Positions 53,134 to 63,185 of a DNA stretch of 64,000 bases are shown piece after piece. The position numbers and the translations under genes are program-made. How positions within the stretch are numbered: position 1 is the first letter of the stretch; each line of letters starts with the position of its first letter. The notes under the pieces were generated by a model. That model had not been told where the DNA came from and made no database searches. It saw only the letters and a program-made list of their open reading frames with translations. The stretch comes from Nocardioides sp. Soil797. GTDB lineage: Bacteria; Actinomycetota; Actinomycetes; Propionibacteriales; Nocardioidaceae. The stretch lies in the NCBI GenBank assembly GCA_001429555.1, contig LMSR01000014.1, positions 180,766 to 244,765 of the forward strand. Direction: 5' to 3'.

Positions 53134-53532
53134 CTAGCGGGGAGGCTTCACCGCCAGTACGGCGCACTCGGCGCCCAGCAGCACCTTCTGGGCGACGCTG
53201 CCCATCAACAGCTTGCCGACCGGGGAGCGCCGCCGGATGCCGAGCACGACCAGGATCGCCCCGGTCTCCTCGATCACCCCGAGCACCTGCTCGGCCACGT
53301 CATGGCCGAAGCTCTGGCGCACCTCGCAGTCGACGCCGGAGCTGCTGAGCTGCTCCTCGAGTGCACGCAGCTGTTCGGTGGAGGCGAAGTGCTCGTCGAC
53401 GTAGGCGTCGCCGCGGCTGGCATTGACCACCAGCACTCGGGCATCGCGCAACCGGGCCTCCTCCAGGGCGCGCTCGACACCGACGGCGCCGAACTCGTCG
53501 GGGCTGTAGCCGACCACGATCGTGGGCTTCAT
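53134..53532 (-). CDS. Universal stress protein (UspA family)
   Basis: A 132-residue single Usp domain. The ATP-binding motif is GIRRRSPVGKLLMGSVAQKVL near the C-terminus, so it is of the ATP-binding class. ATG at 53532 overlaps the tctA stop by one base, so it is the last gene of the tricarboxylate transport unit. Confidence 0.9.
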   Translation of the reverse strand: MKPTIVVGYSPDEFGAVGVERALEEARLRDARVLVVNASRGDAYVDEHFASTEQLRALEEQLSSSGVDCEVRQSFGHDVAEQVLGVIEETGAILVVLGIRRRSPVGKLLMGSVAQKVLLGAECAVLAVKPPR

Positions 53533-55097
53533 CAGTGCACCAGTTCCTTCTCGTTGTCGGACCCGTCGGAGTCGGAAGGACCGGTCGAACCGTCCGTCCC
53601 GTCGGGGTCACTGGGGTTGCTCGGGCGGCGGGCCTTGAGGACCAGGGGAACCACGATCACCAGGGCCGCGATGACATAGAGGCCAACGCCCAGCTTCTCG
53701 CTCCACAGGGCGTCGAGGTCACCACCGGAGATGGCCAGGGCCTCGCGGAAGCGGGTCTCCATCAGCGGACCGAGGATGACGCCGATGATCAGCGGCAGCA
53801 CCGGGAACGCGAAGCGACGCATCATGAAGCCGACCAGCCCGAAGACCAGCAGCAGGAGGATGTCGAAGGCGCGCTGACTGGCGGCGTAGGCACCCAACGA
53901 GGCGAAGAACAGGATGCCCGCATAGAGCTGCGGCCGGGGGATCGAGAGCAGCTTGGCCCACAACGGTGCCAACGGCAGGTTCAGCACCAGCAGCAGGGCG
54001 TTGCCGATCAGCAGGCTGGCCAGCAGCGTCCAGACCAGGTCGGAGTGGTCGGTCATCAGCTGTGGCCCCGGCTGGATGCCGTACGACGTCAGCGCGGCCA
54101 GCATCACCGCCGAGGTCGCGGTGACCGGGATGCCCATCGCCAGAAGTGGGACGAACGTGCCGGCGGCCGAGGCGTTGTTGGCCGCCTCCGGGCCGGCGAC
54201 ACCCTCGATGGCGCCGTTGCCGAACTCGTCCTTCTTCTTGGCGAGCTTGCGCTCGAGCAGGTAGGAGAGGAATGTCGGCGTCTCCGCGCCACCGGCCGGA
54301 ACGGCCCCGAACGGGAAGCCGATCGCGGTCCCGCGCAACCACGGCTTCCAGGAGCGGCCCCAGTCGTCCTTGCCCATCCATGGCTGACCGACCGGAATGA
54401 TCTCCAGCGGCTTGCGGCGCAGGTGTGCCGCGACCCAGAGCGCCTCACCGAGGGCGAAGATGCCCACCGCGACGATCACGATGTCGAGTCGGCCGCCGAG
54501 CTCGGGGCGGCCGAAGTCGAGGCGCGGCTGGCCGGTGTTGAGGTCCATCCCGATCAGGCCGAAGGTCAACCCGAGGAAGAGCGAGATCCAGCCGCGCAGC
54601 TTCGACTCACCGAGCAGGCTGGTGACCAGCACCATCGCCAGCACGATGATCGCGAAGAACGACGGAGCGCCGATGGTGACCGCGAAGTCGGCAAGAATCG
54701 GTGCGAAGAAGACCACCAGCAGAGTGCCGATGGTGCCGGCGATGAAGGAGCCGATGGCGGCGGTGGCGAGGGCCTGGGCGGCCCGGCCCTTCTTGGCCAT
54801 CTTGTTGCCCTCGATCGCGGTCATCACCGACGACGACTCGCCCGGCGTGTTGAGCAGGATCGAGGTGGTCGACCCGCCGTACATGCCGCCGTAGTAGATG
54901 CCGGCGAACATGATGAATGCCTGGGTCGGCTCGAGGCCGAACGTGACGGGCAGCAGCAGGGCCACGGCCATCGCGGGGCCGATGCCGGGCAGGACGCCCA
55001 CGAAGGTGCCGAGCAGAACGCCGATCGCGGCGTACATGAGGTTCTCAGGGGTCAGCGCGGCGCCGAGGCCGTCCGCGAGCAGTCCGAGGTTGTCCAT
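53532..55097 (-). CDS. tctA: Tripartite tricarboxylate transporter, large membrane subunit TctA
   Basis: A 521-residue subunit with about 11-12 hydrophobic segments. Family blocks are [49 protein letters not shown] (signature), and [23 protein letters not shown]. The tail is a Ser/Asp-rich hydrophilic run. ATG 55097 overlaps the tctB stop by one base. With TctB and TctC it imports tri- or dicarboxylates using an ion gradient. Confidence 0.93.
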   Translation of the reverse strand: MDNLGLLADGLGAALTPENLMYAAIGVLLGTFVGVLPGIGPAMAVALLLPVTFGLEPTQAFIMFAGIYYGGMYGGSTTSILLNTPGESSSVMTAIEGNKMAKKGRAAQALATAAIGSFIAGTIGTLLVVFFAPILADFAVTIGAPSFFAIIVLAMVLVTSLLGESKLRGWISLFLGLTFGLIGMDLNTGQPRLDFGRPELGGRLDIVIVAVGIFALGEALWVAAHLRRKPLEIIPVGQPWMGKDDWGRSWKPWLRGTAIGFPFGAVPAGGAETPTFLSYLLERKLAKKKDEFGNGAIEGVAGPEAANNASAAGTFVPLLAMGIPVTATSAVMLAALTSYGIQPGPQLMTDHSDLVWTLLASLLIGNALLLVLNLPLAPLWAKLLSIPRPQLYAGILFFASLGAYAASQRAFDILLLLVFGLVGFMMRRFAFPVLPLIIGVILGPLMETRFREALAISGGDLDALWSEKLGVGLYVIAALVIVVPLVLKARRPSNPSDPDGTDGSTGPSDSDGSDNEKELVH

Positions 55098-55612
55098 CAG
55101 AGGATCCCGTCCAGGATTCCGGGCGTGAGCGGGATGCCCAGGCCGACGTAGAAGCCGTACCAACTGCCGACCGACATGACGACTCCGACGAGCACGTCGC
55201 GGATCACCGTGCGGCTGCCCAACGACCAGGCCGCGCCCGCGAAGAGGAACGCGCCGACGATCGCCCAGCCGAGCCAGTTGACGCATGCGATGGTGATCAG
55301 CAGCACCGCGACCAGCTTGACCACCGTGAGCCAGTCAGCGGGGTGGGTCAGGTCGACGTCCTCGCCCTCCTCGGCCTTTGGCGTGTCACCGCGCAGGGTG
55401 GCCAGCACCAGGAGGACGGCGAGCACCAGCATCACCGAGCCGATGACGTAGGGGAACATCTTCGGGCCGACCGGGTCGGCGAAGCCGACGGTCAGCGTGG
55501 TGGCGTCATAGAGCGTGTAGGCGCCGATCGCGGCCAACAGTGCCGCGACGCCGTACTGAGCCTTGTCCTGGCTCTTCTCCCGGGTCTCCGGGACGGCTGT
55601 CTCCGTGCTCAC
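55097..55612 (-). CDS. tctB: Tripartite tricarboxylate transporter, small membrane subunit TctB
   Basis: A 171-residue protein with four hydrophobic segments and the small-subunit pattern ([21 protein letters not shown] ... [21 protein letters not shown]). It pairs with TctA. GTG start overlaps the tctC stop by four bases. Confidence 0.88.
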   Translation of the reverse strand: MSTETAVPETREKSQDKAQYGVAALLAAIGAYTLYDATTLTVGFADPVGPKMFPYVIGSVMLVLAVLLVLATLRGDTPKAEEGEDVDLTHPADWLTVVKLVAVLLITIACVNWLGWAIVGAFLFAGAAWSLGSRTVIRDVLVGVVMSVGSWYGFYVGLGIPLTPGILDGIL

Positions 55613-56607
55613 AGTCCCAACTCCTTCATGGTGTCCTCGACCCGGGCGTTCTGCTCCTCGAGGAAGTTCTTGAACTCCTCACCGGTCTTGAACTCGTCGA
55701 TCCACTTGTTGTCCTTCAGTGCCTTCTGCCACTCCGGCGACTCGTGCATCTCCTCGAGGTAGGCGATCATCGCGTCGCGACGTTCGTCGGAGATGCCGGG
55801 CGGGGCGAGGACCCCACGCCAGTTGGTGAAGACCAGGTCCACGCCCGATTCCTTGAGGGTGGGGAACTTGCTGAACATCTCGCCCTCGAGCCGCTTTTCG
55901 CCGGACACGGCCAGCACGCGCAGCTCGCCCTCCTTGATCTGGCCCTCGAACTCACCGAGGCCGGAGAAGCCGACCTTGATCTTCTCGCCGAGCAGCGCAC
56001 TGGTCAGGGGCCCGCCGCCGTCGTAGGGGACGTAGCGGACTTCACGCGGCTCGATGCCCACGGTCTTGGCGAGCTGCATCGGGAAGAGGTGGTCGGGGCC
56101 ACCGGGCGATGAGCCGCCCCCGACGGCGATCTGATCGGGTCGCTTCTTCCAGTCCTCGAGGAAGTCGTCGATCGTCTTGTAGGGCGAGTCGGCCGGGACC
56201 AGGATGCCCTCCTGGTCCTCGATCAGCTGCGCCAGCGGGGTGGCGTCCTGGAGCTTGTCGTCGAGGCCGAAGGAGTACGCCGACCCGACGACGCCGAGAC
56301 CGACGGTGAGCATGGTGTGCTCGTCATCGGAGCGCATCAGCTCGGAGAAGGCGATCGTGCCGCCGGCGCCGGTGATGTTGTGCACCTCGAAGGTGCCGCC
56401 GGTGATGTCGTTCGCCTCCATCGCGGCCACCGCCGCGCGTCCGGTCTGGTCGTAGCCACCCCCGGGGCTGTTGGGGATCAGCATGGTCATGTCCTTGGAC
56501 GGGTCACCTCGGGTGACACCGCACCCGGCGCCGACCACGGCGACGAGTGCCAGCACGAGCAGGGGTGCCCAGCGCGCTCTGCCACGGGATCTCGTGGTGC
56601 GAGGCAT
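55609..56607 (-). CDS. tctC: Tripartite tricarboxylate transporter solute-binding lipoprotein TctC
   Basis: A 332-residue TTT-family binding protein. Signal peptide with lipobox VVGAGC, then MLIPNSPGGGYDQTGRAAVAAME, the ligand loop of the family, and YDGGGPLTSALLGEKIKVGFSGLGEFE. It delivers citrate-like acids to TctAB. ATG 56607 is preferred over an in-frame ATG at 56715 in the divergent promoter region. It is divergent from the sensor kinase, which probably controls it. Confidence 0.92.
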   Translation of the reverse strand: MPRTTRSRGRARWAPLLVLALVAVVGAGCGVTRGDPSKDMTMLIPNSPGGGYDQTGRAAVAAMEANDITGGTFEVHNITGAGGTIAFSELMRSDDEHTMLTVGLGVVGSAYSFGLDDKLQDATPLAQLIEDQEGILVPADSPYKTIDDFLEDWKKRPDQIAVGGGSSPGGPDHLFPMQLAKTVGIEPREVRYVPYDGGGPLTSALLGEKIKVGFSGLGEFEGQIKEGELRVLAVSGEKRLEGEMFSKFPTLKESGVDLVFTNWRGVLAPPGISDERRDAMIAYLEEMHESPEWQKALKDNKWIDEFKTGEEFKNFLEEQNARVEDTMKELGL

Positions 56608-56705
56608 CACGGCTCCTTCGAATGGGGGAATGGAACGATCACCTCTGATGGTGGGGAATGATGTGGCGGGCGTCACCCTTGCGAAACCAAAGGAGGTTGT
56701 GGAAC

Positions 56706-58313
56706 TTGCGTTCACCGCGGCGATTCCGGCTGAGCCTCGCCGGCCAGTTCCTGGTCCTCCAACTGAGCGTGCTCCTGGTGGTGCTGGCCTTCGCGTCCGT
56801 GATCTCGGTGCGCCAGAGCGACGCGGAGTTCCGCGACGACCGGGGTACGACGTTGCGGGCGGCCGCCCAACAGCTCGCCAACCTGGAGCCGATCCGGAGC
56901 AGTCTGGCCAGCGGAGACATCTTCGAGTCCCTCAACGGCTACCTGGCCACGACGCAGTCGCGCAGTCCGTCGACGTACGTCGCCCTGGCGGATGCGCAGG
57001 GTGAGGTGGTGCTGTCGCTCGACTCCGACGATGTCGGTGGTCGGATGGACCTGGCCGGATCCGACGTCCAGCAGATGCGCATGTGGACCGGGGACGTGAG
57101 CGTCGACGGGAAGCGTTCCATCGCCGCGCAGGTACCGGTCGTGGTCATCCCGAAGACGAAGGGTGAACCGCAGCCGCCACGACTGGTCGGCATCGTGATG
57201 GTCTCCGAGCCCTACCCGACGTTGGGTGACCGCGTGGAGCGCTGGTTGCCTGATCTGGCGCGGTTCCTGGGCATCGGGCTGGCCGTCGGCCTGCTCGGGT
57301 CATGGCTGCTGTCGCGCCTGATCAAGCGACGCACGAGGGGACTGGAGCCGACCGAGATCGCGGCCCTGGCCGATCAACGCGAGGCGGTGCTGCACTCCAT
57401 CCGTGAGGGCGTGGTCGCGGTCTCCGACGAGGGTCGGGTCACCGTGATCAGCGACAGTGCCCGGGAGCTGCTCGAGCTGCCGCCCGTACGCGAGGGCGTG
57501 CGACTCGGAGACCTCGATCTCGAGCCCCACGTCCGCGACGCCCTGCTGGCCACCGACGACGTGCACGACCAGGTGCTGGTGGTCGCCGGTCGGGTGATGG
57601 TGCTCAACCGCAACCGGGTGCTCGACGGCGGGCGTCAGGTCGGCACCGTGACCACGCTGCGCGATCGCACGGAGCTGCTGGCGATGCAGAGCGAGCTCAG
57701 TGCCCGCGAGTCGATCACCGAGACACTGCGTGCGCAGACGCACGAGTTCAACAACCAGCTCCACACCATCTCCGGGCTGCTGCAGTTGGAGGAGTACGCC
57801 GAGGTGTCCACGTTGATCGGCTCCCTGACCCGCAAACGGGCCGAGATCTCGGAGTCGGTGACCAGCCGTGTCGACGACCCGGCCGTGGCCGCGCTGTTGA
57901 TCGCCAAGACCAGCCTGGCTGCCGAGCGCAACGTGTCGATCACCCTGGTCGAGGGGTCGGCCCTGCCGCGCCTCGATCCCGACCTGTCTGCCGACGTGGG
58001 CACGGTGCTGGGGAACCTGGTCGACAACGCCGTGGACGCCACTGCCGCGGCCGGGGGGACCCACATCGACGTCCACCTCTTCCTCGACGGTGAACTCGTG
58101 GTGGTGCAGGTGGCCGACACCGGGCCCGGGGTGGCCGACACCGAGGAGATCTTCCGTCGCGGCTACTCGACCAAGCCCAGCGACGCGAGCGGGCGAGGTG
58201 TCGGGCTGGCGTTGGTGCAGGTGGTGTGTGAGCGCAGAGGAGGAGCGGTCTCGGTGCACAATGACGCGGGCGCCGTGTTCACGGCGCGGCTGCCGATGGG
58301 GCCTCACCAGTGA
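56706..58313 (+). CDS. Sensor histidine kinase, CitA/DcuS type
   Basis: A 535-residue kinase. One membrane segment near residues 8-30, an extracytoplasmic PDC/PAS-like sensor (about 30-170), a second membrane segment (about 178-198), a cytoplasmic PAS (about 215-320), the phosphoacceptor His in RAQTHEFNNQLHTISGLLQL, and the ATPase with NLVDNAVDA and GRGVGLALVQVV. This layout is that of CitA/DcuS sensors of citrate or C4-dicarboxylates. The start is TTG 56706, with AGGAGG ending 9 bp upstream; ATG 56658 is in frame but would put that site inside the gene. Divergent from tctCBA. Confidence 0.88.
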   Translation: MRSPRRFRLSLAGQFLVLQLSVLLVVLAFASVISVRQSDAEFRDDRGTTLRAAAQQLANLEPIRSSLASGDIFESLNGYLATTQSRSPSTYVALADAQGEVVLSLDSDDVGGRMDLAGSDVQQMRMWTGDVSVDGKRSIAAQVPVVVIPKTKGEPQPPRLVGIVMVSEPYPTLGDRVERWLPDLARFLGIGLAVGLLGSWLLSRLIKRRTRGLEPTEIAALADQREAVLHSIREGVVAVSDEGRVTVISDSARELLELPPVREGVRLGDLDLEPHVRDALLATDDVHDQVLVVAGRVMVLNRNRVLDGGRQVGTVTTLRDRTELLAMQSELSARESITETLRAQTHEFNNQLHTISGLLQLEEYAEVSTLIGSLTRKRAEISESVTSRVDDPAVAALLIAKTSLAAERNVSITLVEGSALPRLDPDLSADVGTVLGNLVDNAVDATAAAGGTHIDVHLFLDGELVVVQVADTGPGVADTEEIFRRGYSTKPSDASGRGVGLALVQVVCERRGGAVSVHNDAGAVFTARLPMGPHQ

Positions 58314-58362
58314 CCGCCCGGCGGAGCCCTCGGCGAGGTCACCGAGTGAGTGGAGGCAGGAC

Positions 58363-59040
58363 ATGACAGACGCGGACGTGACCGTGCTCGTTGTGGACGA
58401 CGACTTCATGGTGGCCTCGATCCACGTGAAGTTCGTCGAGCGCACCCAGGGGTTTCGAGTGGTCGGTGTCGCGGCCACGGCCGCCGCTGCGCTGGAAGAG
58501 ATCGATCGGCTCGAGCCCGACCTGGTCCTGCTCGACGTACATCTTCCCGACCGGACCGGCATCGACGTCCTCCGGACGCTGCGCGGGGGTGGCAACGACG
58601 TCGGAGTCGTGATGGTGACCGCTGCTCGCGAGTCCGACACCGTGCGCGCGGCGGCGGCCAACGGTGCTGCCCACTATCTCGTCAAGCCGTTCGCCTATGA
58701 CGACCTGCGGGTCCGGCTCGAGGCCTTCCGTGCGTCGCGCCAGGCGCTGGCCACCGAGCACGCGGCCGGTCAGGAAGACATCGACGCCGTCTTCGCGCCC
58801 GTCGCCACCGGACGTCAATTGGCCCTGCCCAAGGGACTGAGCCCCGAGACGGCAGACAGCGTCCGGGCCGCCCTGGCCGACCACGACGAGCTGTCGGCGG
58901 GGGAGTGCTCGGAAGTGGTCGGCATCTCCCGGGTCTCCGCTCGGCGCTACCTCGAGCACTTCGTCGAGACCGGCGAGCTCGAGGTGCGCCTGAAGTACGG
59001 CGGCGCGGGCCGCCCCGAGCGCCGCTACCGAGTGCGCTGA
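58363..59040 (+). CDS. Response regulator, CitB/DcuR type
   Basis: A 225-residue regulator. The receiver domain has acidic pocket VVDDDFM, phospho-Asp in LVLLDVHLPD (near residue 55), Thr in MVTAARE and Lys in HYLVKPF. The C-terminal domain (about 150-225) ends with a winged helix-turn-helix SAGECSEVVGISRVSARRYLEHFVETGELEVR, typical of CitB/DcuR. It is 49 bp after the kinase and probably activates tctCBA in response to tricarboxylates. Confidence 0.92.
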   Translation: MTDADVTVLVVDDDFMVASIHVKFVERTQGFRVVGVAATAAAALEEIDRLEPDLVLLDVHLPDRTGIDVLRTLRGGGNDVGVVMVTAARESDTVRAAAANGAAHYLVKPFAYDDLRVRLEAFRASRQALATEHAAGQEDIDAVFAPVATGRQLALPKGLSPETADSVRAALADHDELSAGECSEVVGISRVSARRYLEHFVETGELEVRLKYGGAGRPERRYRVR

Positions 59041-59047
59041 CCCATCG

Positions 59048-59647
59048 ATGCGGATACCTTGGTTCGGTCGAAGACGCTCGATGCGGAAGGCGATGAGGTG
59101 CGTGGCTGACATCGAACTCTTGGCAGGCATTCCGGCCGAGGGGGCGTACACCGTTCTGCGCAGCGCCAACATCCACGGAACTGCGCTTGATCTCGATCCG
59201 GAGGCCTCGGAGCGGGACGTGGTCGTCTACACCTTCCTGACAGGCTCCGAGGATCCGGTGTTCTCTGTTCTGAATCGCGACCACTGGCAACCGAGAGGGG
59301 TCGGCATGGTCGAGTGGATGGCTGAGTCGGCATTGGCCGACTTGAGTGAGCGAGAACTCCGGGAGATTGCGGGCCACCACGACCCCTACGAGGCCCTGTA
59401 CGACATCGCACGAGCCGCGGGGCGAGGCGAGGCTCCGTGGGTCCCCGGAAGACTGAAAGTGCGTGGCAGAGAAGTGCCTGCTGAGTCATTGGTCCTCAAC
59501 ACAGCCGGGATGCGGTTCGAGATCGGTGATGTGGGCGACCGGATGGTTGCCGTCGCGAACAAGGACGTTGCCGGTGCTCCGGACCTGGGGGAGCTGGCGC
59601 TCTTCTCCCGGCTGGATCCGATCTGGGCGCAGCAGGGCTCCACGTGA
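59048..59647 (+). CDS. Hypothetical protein
   Basis: A 199-residue protein with no family I recognise. Seen are an Arg-rich N-terminus (MRIPWFGRRRSMRKAM), a central acidic part (LDLDPEASERDVVVYTFLTGSEDP), and a WMAESALADLSERELREIAGHHD helix; it is not a membrane protein. It starts 7 bp after the response regulator. A GTG at 59102 (VADIELLAG) is an alternative start if the basic region is not translated. Codon use is somewhat less biased than in neighbouring genes. Confidence 0.5.
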   Translation: MRIPWFGRRRSMRKAMRCVADIELLAGIPAEGAYTVLRSANIHGTALDLDPEASERDVVVYTFLTGSEDPVFSVLNRDHWQPRGVGMVEWMAESALADLSERELREIAGHHDPYEALYDIARAAGRGEAPWVPGRLKVRGREVPAESLVLNTAGMRFEIGDVGDRMVAVANKDVAGAPDLGELALFSRLDPIWAQQGST

Positions 59648-59732
59648 AGAGCCGCCCAGCTCGGAATCGACTCCGGGCGGTGGTGTCTGATTTCCGCTAG
59701 AACCCGAAGGTGGCGTCGGGCAGGATGGAGCC

Positions 59733-61211
59733 ATGTTCACCGACACGGAGGCCTGCTACCGGGCCGTGAAGAGCAAGGACCGCCGCTTCGACGGCGTGTT
59801 CTACACCGCGGTGCACACCACGGGCATCTACTGCCGGCCTTCCTGCCCGGCACGCACGCCCGCCTCCAAGAACGTGAGCTTCTTCCCGACCGCCGCGGCC
59901 GCCCAGACCGCCGGATTCCGGGCCTGCAAGCGGTGCCTTCCCGATGCGACTCCCGGCAGTCCTGACTGGGATGTTGCCGCCGATGTCGCCGGGCGTGCCA
60001 TGCGGCTGATCGCCGACGGCGTCGTCGATCGTGACGGTGTCGAGGGACTGGCTGCCCGGCTCGGCTACACCTCGCGCCACCTCACTCGCCTGCTCGGCAA
60101 CGAGCTCGGTGCCGGACCCCTCGCACTCGCGCGTGCGAGGCGGGCCCAGACCGCGCGGATCCTGATCGAGACCACCCCCATGACGTTCGCCGACGTGGCC
60201 TTCGCCGCCGGATTCTCCAGCATCCGTCAGTTCAACGACACGATCCGCGAGGTCTACGCTTCGTCACCGACCGACCTGCGCGGACGCCGCCCCAGCTCGC
60301 CGACGACACCCGGCGCGCTGGTCATGCGACTGGCCGTGCGTACGCCGTTCGCCGGCCGTGCCCTGCTGGAGTTCCTCGCGCTGCGCGCCGTCCCGGGAGT
60401 CGAGTCCACGGGCGACGGTTGGTACGCCCGCACACTCGCCTTGCCGCACGGCCCCGCCACGGTGCGCCTCGAGCTCGACGACGCCCTCGACGCCGGCGGC
60501 ATCACGCTGGTCGAAGCGACGTTCCGGTTCACAGACCTGCGTGACACCGGCGCCGCCGTCGAACGAGTACGCCGGCTGCTCGATGCCGATTGCGACCCGA
60601 TCGCGGTGACCGACCAGCTCGCTGATGATCCGGTGATCGGCGCCCAGGTGCGTGCGACGGCCGGTCTCCGTGTGCCCGGCCATGTCGACGGCAATGAGAT
60701 CGCGGTGCGTGCCGTGCTGGGCCAACAGGTGAGTGTCGCGGGTGCACGAACCGTGGCCGGTCGACTGGCGGCGGGGCACGGGGACCAGCTTCCCGAAGAC
60801 CTGAGCGGTGACGGGCTGACGAGGTTGTTCCCCACGCCGGAGGCCATCGCCACGATCGACCCGGAGGACCTGCCGATGCCACGTGCCCGCGGCCGTGCGC
60901 TGACCGGCCTGTGCGCCGCCCTGGCCGATGGCACGGTCAACCTGGATCGCGGCGCCCCACGCGACGTCGTACGTCGTGACCTGTTGGCGTTGCCCGGGAT
61001 CGGGCCGTGGACCGCCGACTACATCGCGATGCGCGCCCTGGGCGACCCCGACGTGTTCCTGCCGACCGACGTGGCCGTTCGGCACGCACTGGCCGGGCTC
61101 GGCGCCGACCCGAAGCACGCGGACGAGATGTCCGAGACCTGGCGCCCCTGGCGCTCCTATGCACTGATGTACCTGTGGCGATCACTCGCCCGCTCCGAGG
61201 AGATGAACTGA
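59733..61211 (+). CDS. alkA: Ada-AlkA fusion: methylphosphotriester-sensing activator and 3-methyladenine DNA glycosylase
   Basis: A 492-residue fusion. Residues 1-75 are the Ada zinc domain (Cys34, Cys38, Cys65, Cys68; Cys34 in YCRPSCPAR is the methyl acceptor). About 80-180 is an AraC helix-turn-helix ([28 protein letters not shown]). About 195-492 is the AlkA glycosylase with a helix-hairpin-helix [20 protein letters not shown] and catalytic Asp in FLPTDVAV. It senses alkylation, activates genes and removes alkylated bases. The fusion is known in mycobacteria. It is followed 1 bp later by ogt. Confidence 0.95.
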   Translation: MFTDTEACYRAVKSKDRRFDGVFYTAVHTTGIYCRPSCPARTPASKNVSFFPTAAAAQTAGFRACKRCLPDATPGSPDWDVAADVAGRAMRLIADGVVDRDGVEGLAARLGYTSRHLTRLLGNELGAGPLALARARRAQTARILIETTPMTFADVAFAAGFSSIRQFNDTIREVYASSPTDLRGRRPSSPTTPGALVMRLAVRTPFAGRALLEFLALRAVPGVESTGDGWYARTLALPHGPATVRLELDDALDAGGITLVEATFRFTDLRDTGAAVERVRRLLDADCDPIAVTDQLADDPVIGAQVRATAGLRVPGHVDGNEIAVRAVLGQQVSVAGARTVAGRLAAGHGDQLPEDLSGDGLTRLFPTPEAIATIDPEDLPMPRARGRALTGLCAALADGTVNLDRGAPRDVVRRDLLALPGIGPWTADYIAMRALGDPDVFLPTDVAVRHALAGLGADPKHADEMSETWRPWRSYALMYLWRSLARSEEMN

Positions 61212-61212
61212 C

Positions 61213-61695
61213 ATGTGGACCGTTATGGACTCACCCGTGGGAGAGCTGCGCATCATCGAGCGCGGAGGTTCGGTCTCCCAGATCGAATTCAGCCCGTTCC
61301 GCCCGCCGGCCGCGGGCCGACCCATGGGTGAACGGCAGGACGACCACCCGGTGCTCGTCGAGACGGTGCGCCAGCTGGCGGCGTACTTCGCCGGTGAGCG
61401 CACCGAGTTTGACCTGCCGCTGGCACCCGTCGGCACCGAGTTCCAGCAACGGGTGTGGAAAGAGCTCGTCGAGATCCCACACGGACAGACTGCTTCCTAC
61501 GGCGAGATCGCGCATCGGCTCGGTCACACCAATGCCGCCTCCCGAGCGGTCGGCACGGCCAACGGCCGCAACCCGATCCCGATCGTGATTCCGTGCCATC
61601 GGGTGATCGGCGCCGACGGCACGCTGACCGGATATGCCGGTGGGATGGAGCGCAAGCAGACGCTGCTCGATCTCGAGCAGGACTCACTGTTCTGA
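61213..61695 (+). CDS. ogt: Methylated-DNA-protein-cysteine methyltransferase
   Basis: A 160-residue O6-alkylguanine transferase. The acceptor is Cys128 in [13 protein letters not shown], with the helix-turn-helix and Arg finger in [20 protein letters not shown]. It removes alkyl groups from guanine O6 irreversibly. It follows the Ada-AlkA gene by 1 bp, so the two form an alkylation-repair operon, probably induced by the Ada part. Confidence 0.95.
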   Translation: MWTVMDSPVGELRIIERGGSVSQIEFSPFRPPAAGRPMGERQDDHPVLVETVRQLAAYFAGERTEFDLPLAPVGTEFQQRVWKELVEIPHGQTASYGEIAHRLGHTNAASRAVGTANGRNPIPIVIPCHRVIGADGTLTGYAGGMERKQTLLDLEQDSLF

Positions 61696-61738
61696 TGTCA
61701 CCAGCGCTGTTGGCATCGATTGTCACGCGGTGCTGCTG

Positions 61739-62470
61739 ATGCGGCCGCGGCATCTGCTGTCCGGTGCGCCGCTCCTTGCAGTCGGCGCAGTCGGTCTCCT
61801 GGCCTGGCAGGGGGTGACGGCTCGTCGCACCATCGAGCGTCTGCCCGAAGCCGACGGGCTGACCGGAGCGTGCGGCGAGGCCGGAGCTCCGTTCCACCTC
61901 GTCGTGCTCGGTGACTCCGTGGCTGCCGGTGTGGGCATTGCGCACCACGACGAGACGCTCGCCGGCCGGCTGGCCACGCTTCTCGCCGCTGACACCAGGA
62001 CGGTACGCCGAACGGTGCTGGCCGAGTCCGGCCTCACCGCAGGTGGCGTGCTCGAGCAGTTCGGGCAACACCCCGAGATCGCCTCGGCGGACCTGGTCGT
62101 GCTCTCGGTCGGAGTGAACGATGCCTTGGGACTGCACTCTGTGCGTCGGTGGCGGCGCGAGCTCGGCGAACTGCTGGGGGCCGTGACGAGCGCAGCGCCG
62201 CAGGCACGCGTCGTACTCCTCGGGGTGCCTGACATGGCGCAGTTCACGCGGCTGCCACGGCCGCTGCGCGACGTGCTCGGTCATCGTTCGAGGCGTCTCG
62301 ACGGCGCCGGCCGCGACCTCGCCGCGGAGTTCACCCGCGTCCAGCACCTGCCGTTGGACCTGTCCATGCTCGACGAAGGGGTCGAGGCCTTCGCTGCCGA
62401 CGGCTTCCACCCGTCCTCGGCCCTGCACTCGGCGATCGCTCGACAAATCAACGGCGCCGACCGTGGATGA
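61739..62470 (+). CDS. SGNH/GDSL hydrolase with N-terminal membrane segment
   Basis: A 243-residue SGNH hydrolase. N-terminal segment LLAVGAVGLLAWQGV, block I LGDSVAAG with nucleophile Ser, block III SVGVNDAL, and block V ADGFHPS with the catalytic Asp/His. Likely exported or membrane-anchored esterase/lipase. ATG 61739 is used; a GTG at 61730 is in frame. Confidence 0.85.
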   Translation: MRPRHLLSGAPLLAVGAVGLLAWQGVTARRTIERLPEADGLTGACGEAGAPFHLVVLGDSVAAGVGIAHHDETLAGRLATLLAADTRTVRRTVLAESGLTAGGVLEQFGQHPEIASADLVVLSVGVNDALGLHSVRRWRRELGELLGAVTSAAPQARVVLLGVPDMAQFTRLPRPLRDVLGHRSRRLDGAGRDLAAEFTRVQHLPLDLSMLDEGVEAFAADGFHPSSALHSAIARQINGADRG

Positions 62471-62993
62471 CGCCACGTTGGTGGCGGTGTCCTTGTCGGA
62501 GCGGTCCGCGCTCGTCCGCGGGCTGCTGACCCTGGTGGCCGGTGTGGGCGTGGCGGTCGCCGTGATCGGTGCGCTCGTGTGGATCTCGGGGGACTTGTCG
62601 GCAGGGGCCCGGATGGTGGCCATCGGTGCAGTGACGTCGGGGCTGGGCCTCGCCCTTCGGTTGCTCCAGCGCCGGGCCGAGCAGCAGGAGTTGCGGGTGA
62701 GCTGTTCCGGGCTTCGCCTGACCTCCTTCGGCAGGACCAGGTCCTGGCAGTGGGACGAGATCCGGGAGATCCACGTGACCGGCGTCGGTCGGCGGTTCCT
62801 CGTGGTCGAAGACGAGAGCGTGGCTCTTCAGGGCGAACGTCATCCCCGGGCAGATGGGTTCCTGCGCGCCACCACCGCCAGCGGCGTCGCTGTCGAGCGT
62901 TTCTCGTTGGTCGGGCTCGACCACGACGAAGCCACCATCCTGGACGCGATCCGGTCCACGTCCGGCGGGCGCTTTCCGACGGCCGGCGGCTGA
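62463..62993 (+). CDS. PH-domain-like membrane protein
   Basis: A 176-residue protein with two hydrophobic segments (LVRGLLTLVAGVGVAVAVIGALVWI and MVAIGAVTSGLGLALRLL) and a C-terminal bacterial-PH-like domain (LRVSCSGLRLTSFGRTRSWQWDEIREIHVTG). Function unknown. GTG start overlaps the SGNH stop by 8 bp, suggesting coupling. Confidence 0.7.
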   Translation: MDDATLVAVSLSERSALVRGLLTLVAGVGVAVAVIGALVWISGDLSAGARMVAIGAVTSGLGLALRLLQRRAEQQELRVSCSGLRLTSFGRTRSWQWDEIREIHVTGVGRRFLVVEDESVALQGERHPRADGFLRATTASGVAVERFSLVGLDHDEATILDAIRSTSGGRFPTAGG

Positions 62994-63185
62994 GTGCGGG
63001 AGCAGTTCGGGGAGGGCTCCGCATTACCGCTCGGTCGATGACGCAGAAATCGTCGACGCCACGCGTGCCGTGGTCGGAGATGTCTCCCGAACGGCTGCCC
63101 CTTGCCGAAATGGGACGACGCGTGGCCTCGAACCTGTCGCCCCAGACCTCTCGGCAAGTACTCCTTGACGCCTCGCGGGGAGGGA

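Noticed and set aside
53535..55151. 538-codon plus-strand frame opposite tctA
   Set aside because: Arg/Asp/Gln-rich shadow of tctA; no ribosome site or domain.
62994..63185. Gene or MITE end in the gap before the IclR gene (GAGATGTCTCCCGAACGG near 63079)
   Set aside because: Only partly resembles the MITE terminus, with no partner end; no open frame with a ribosome site.
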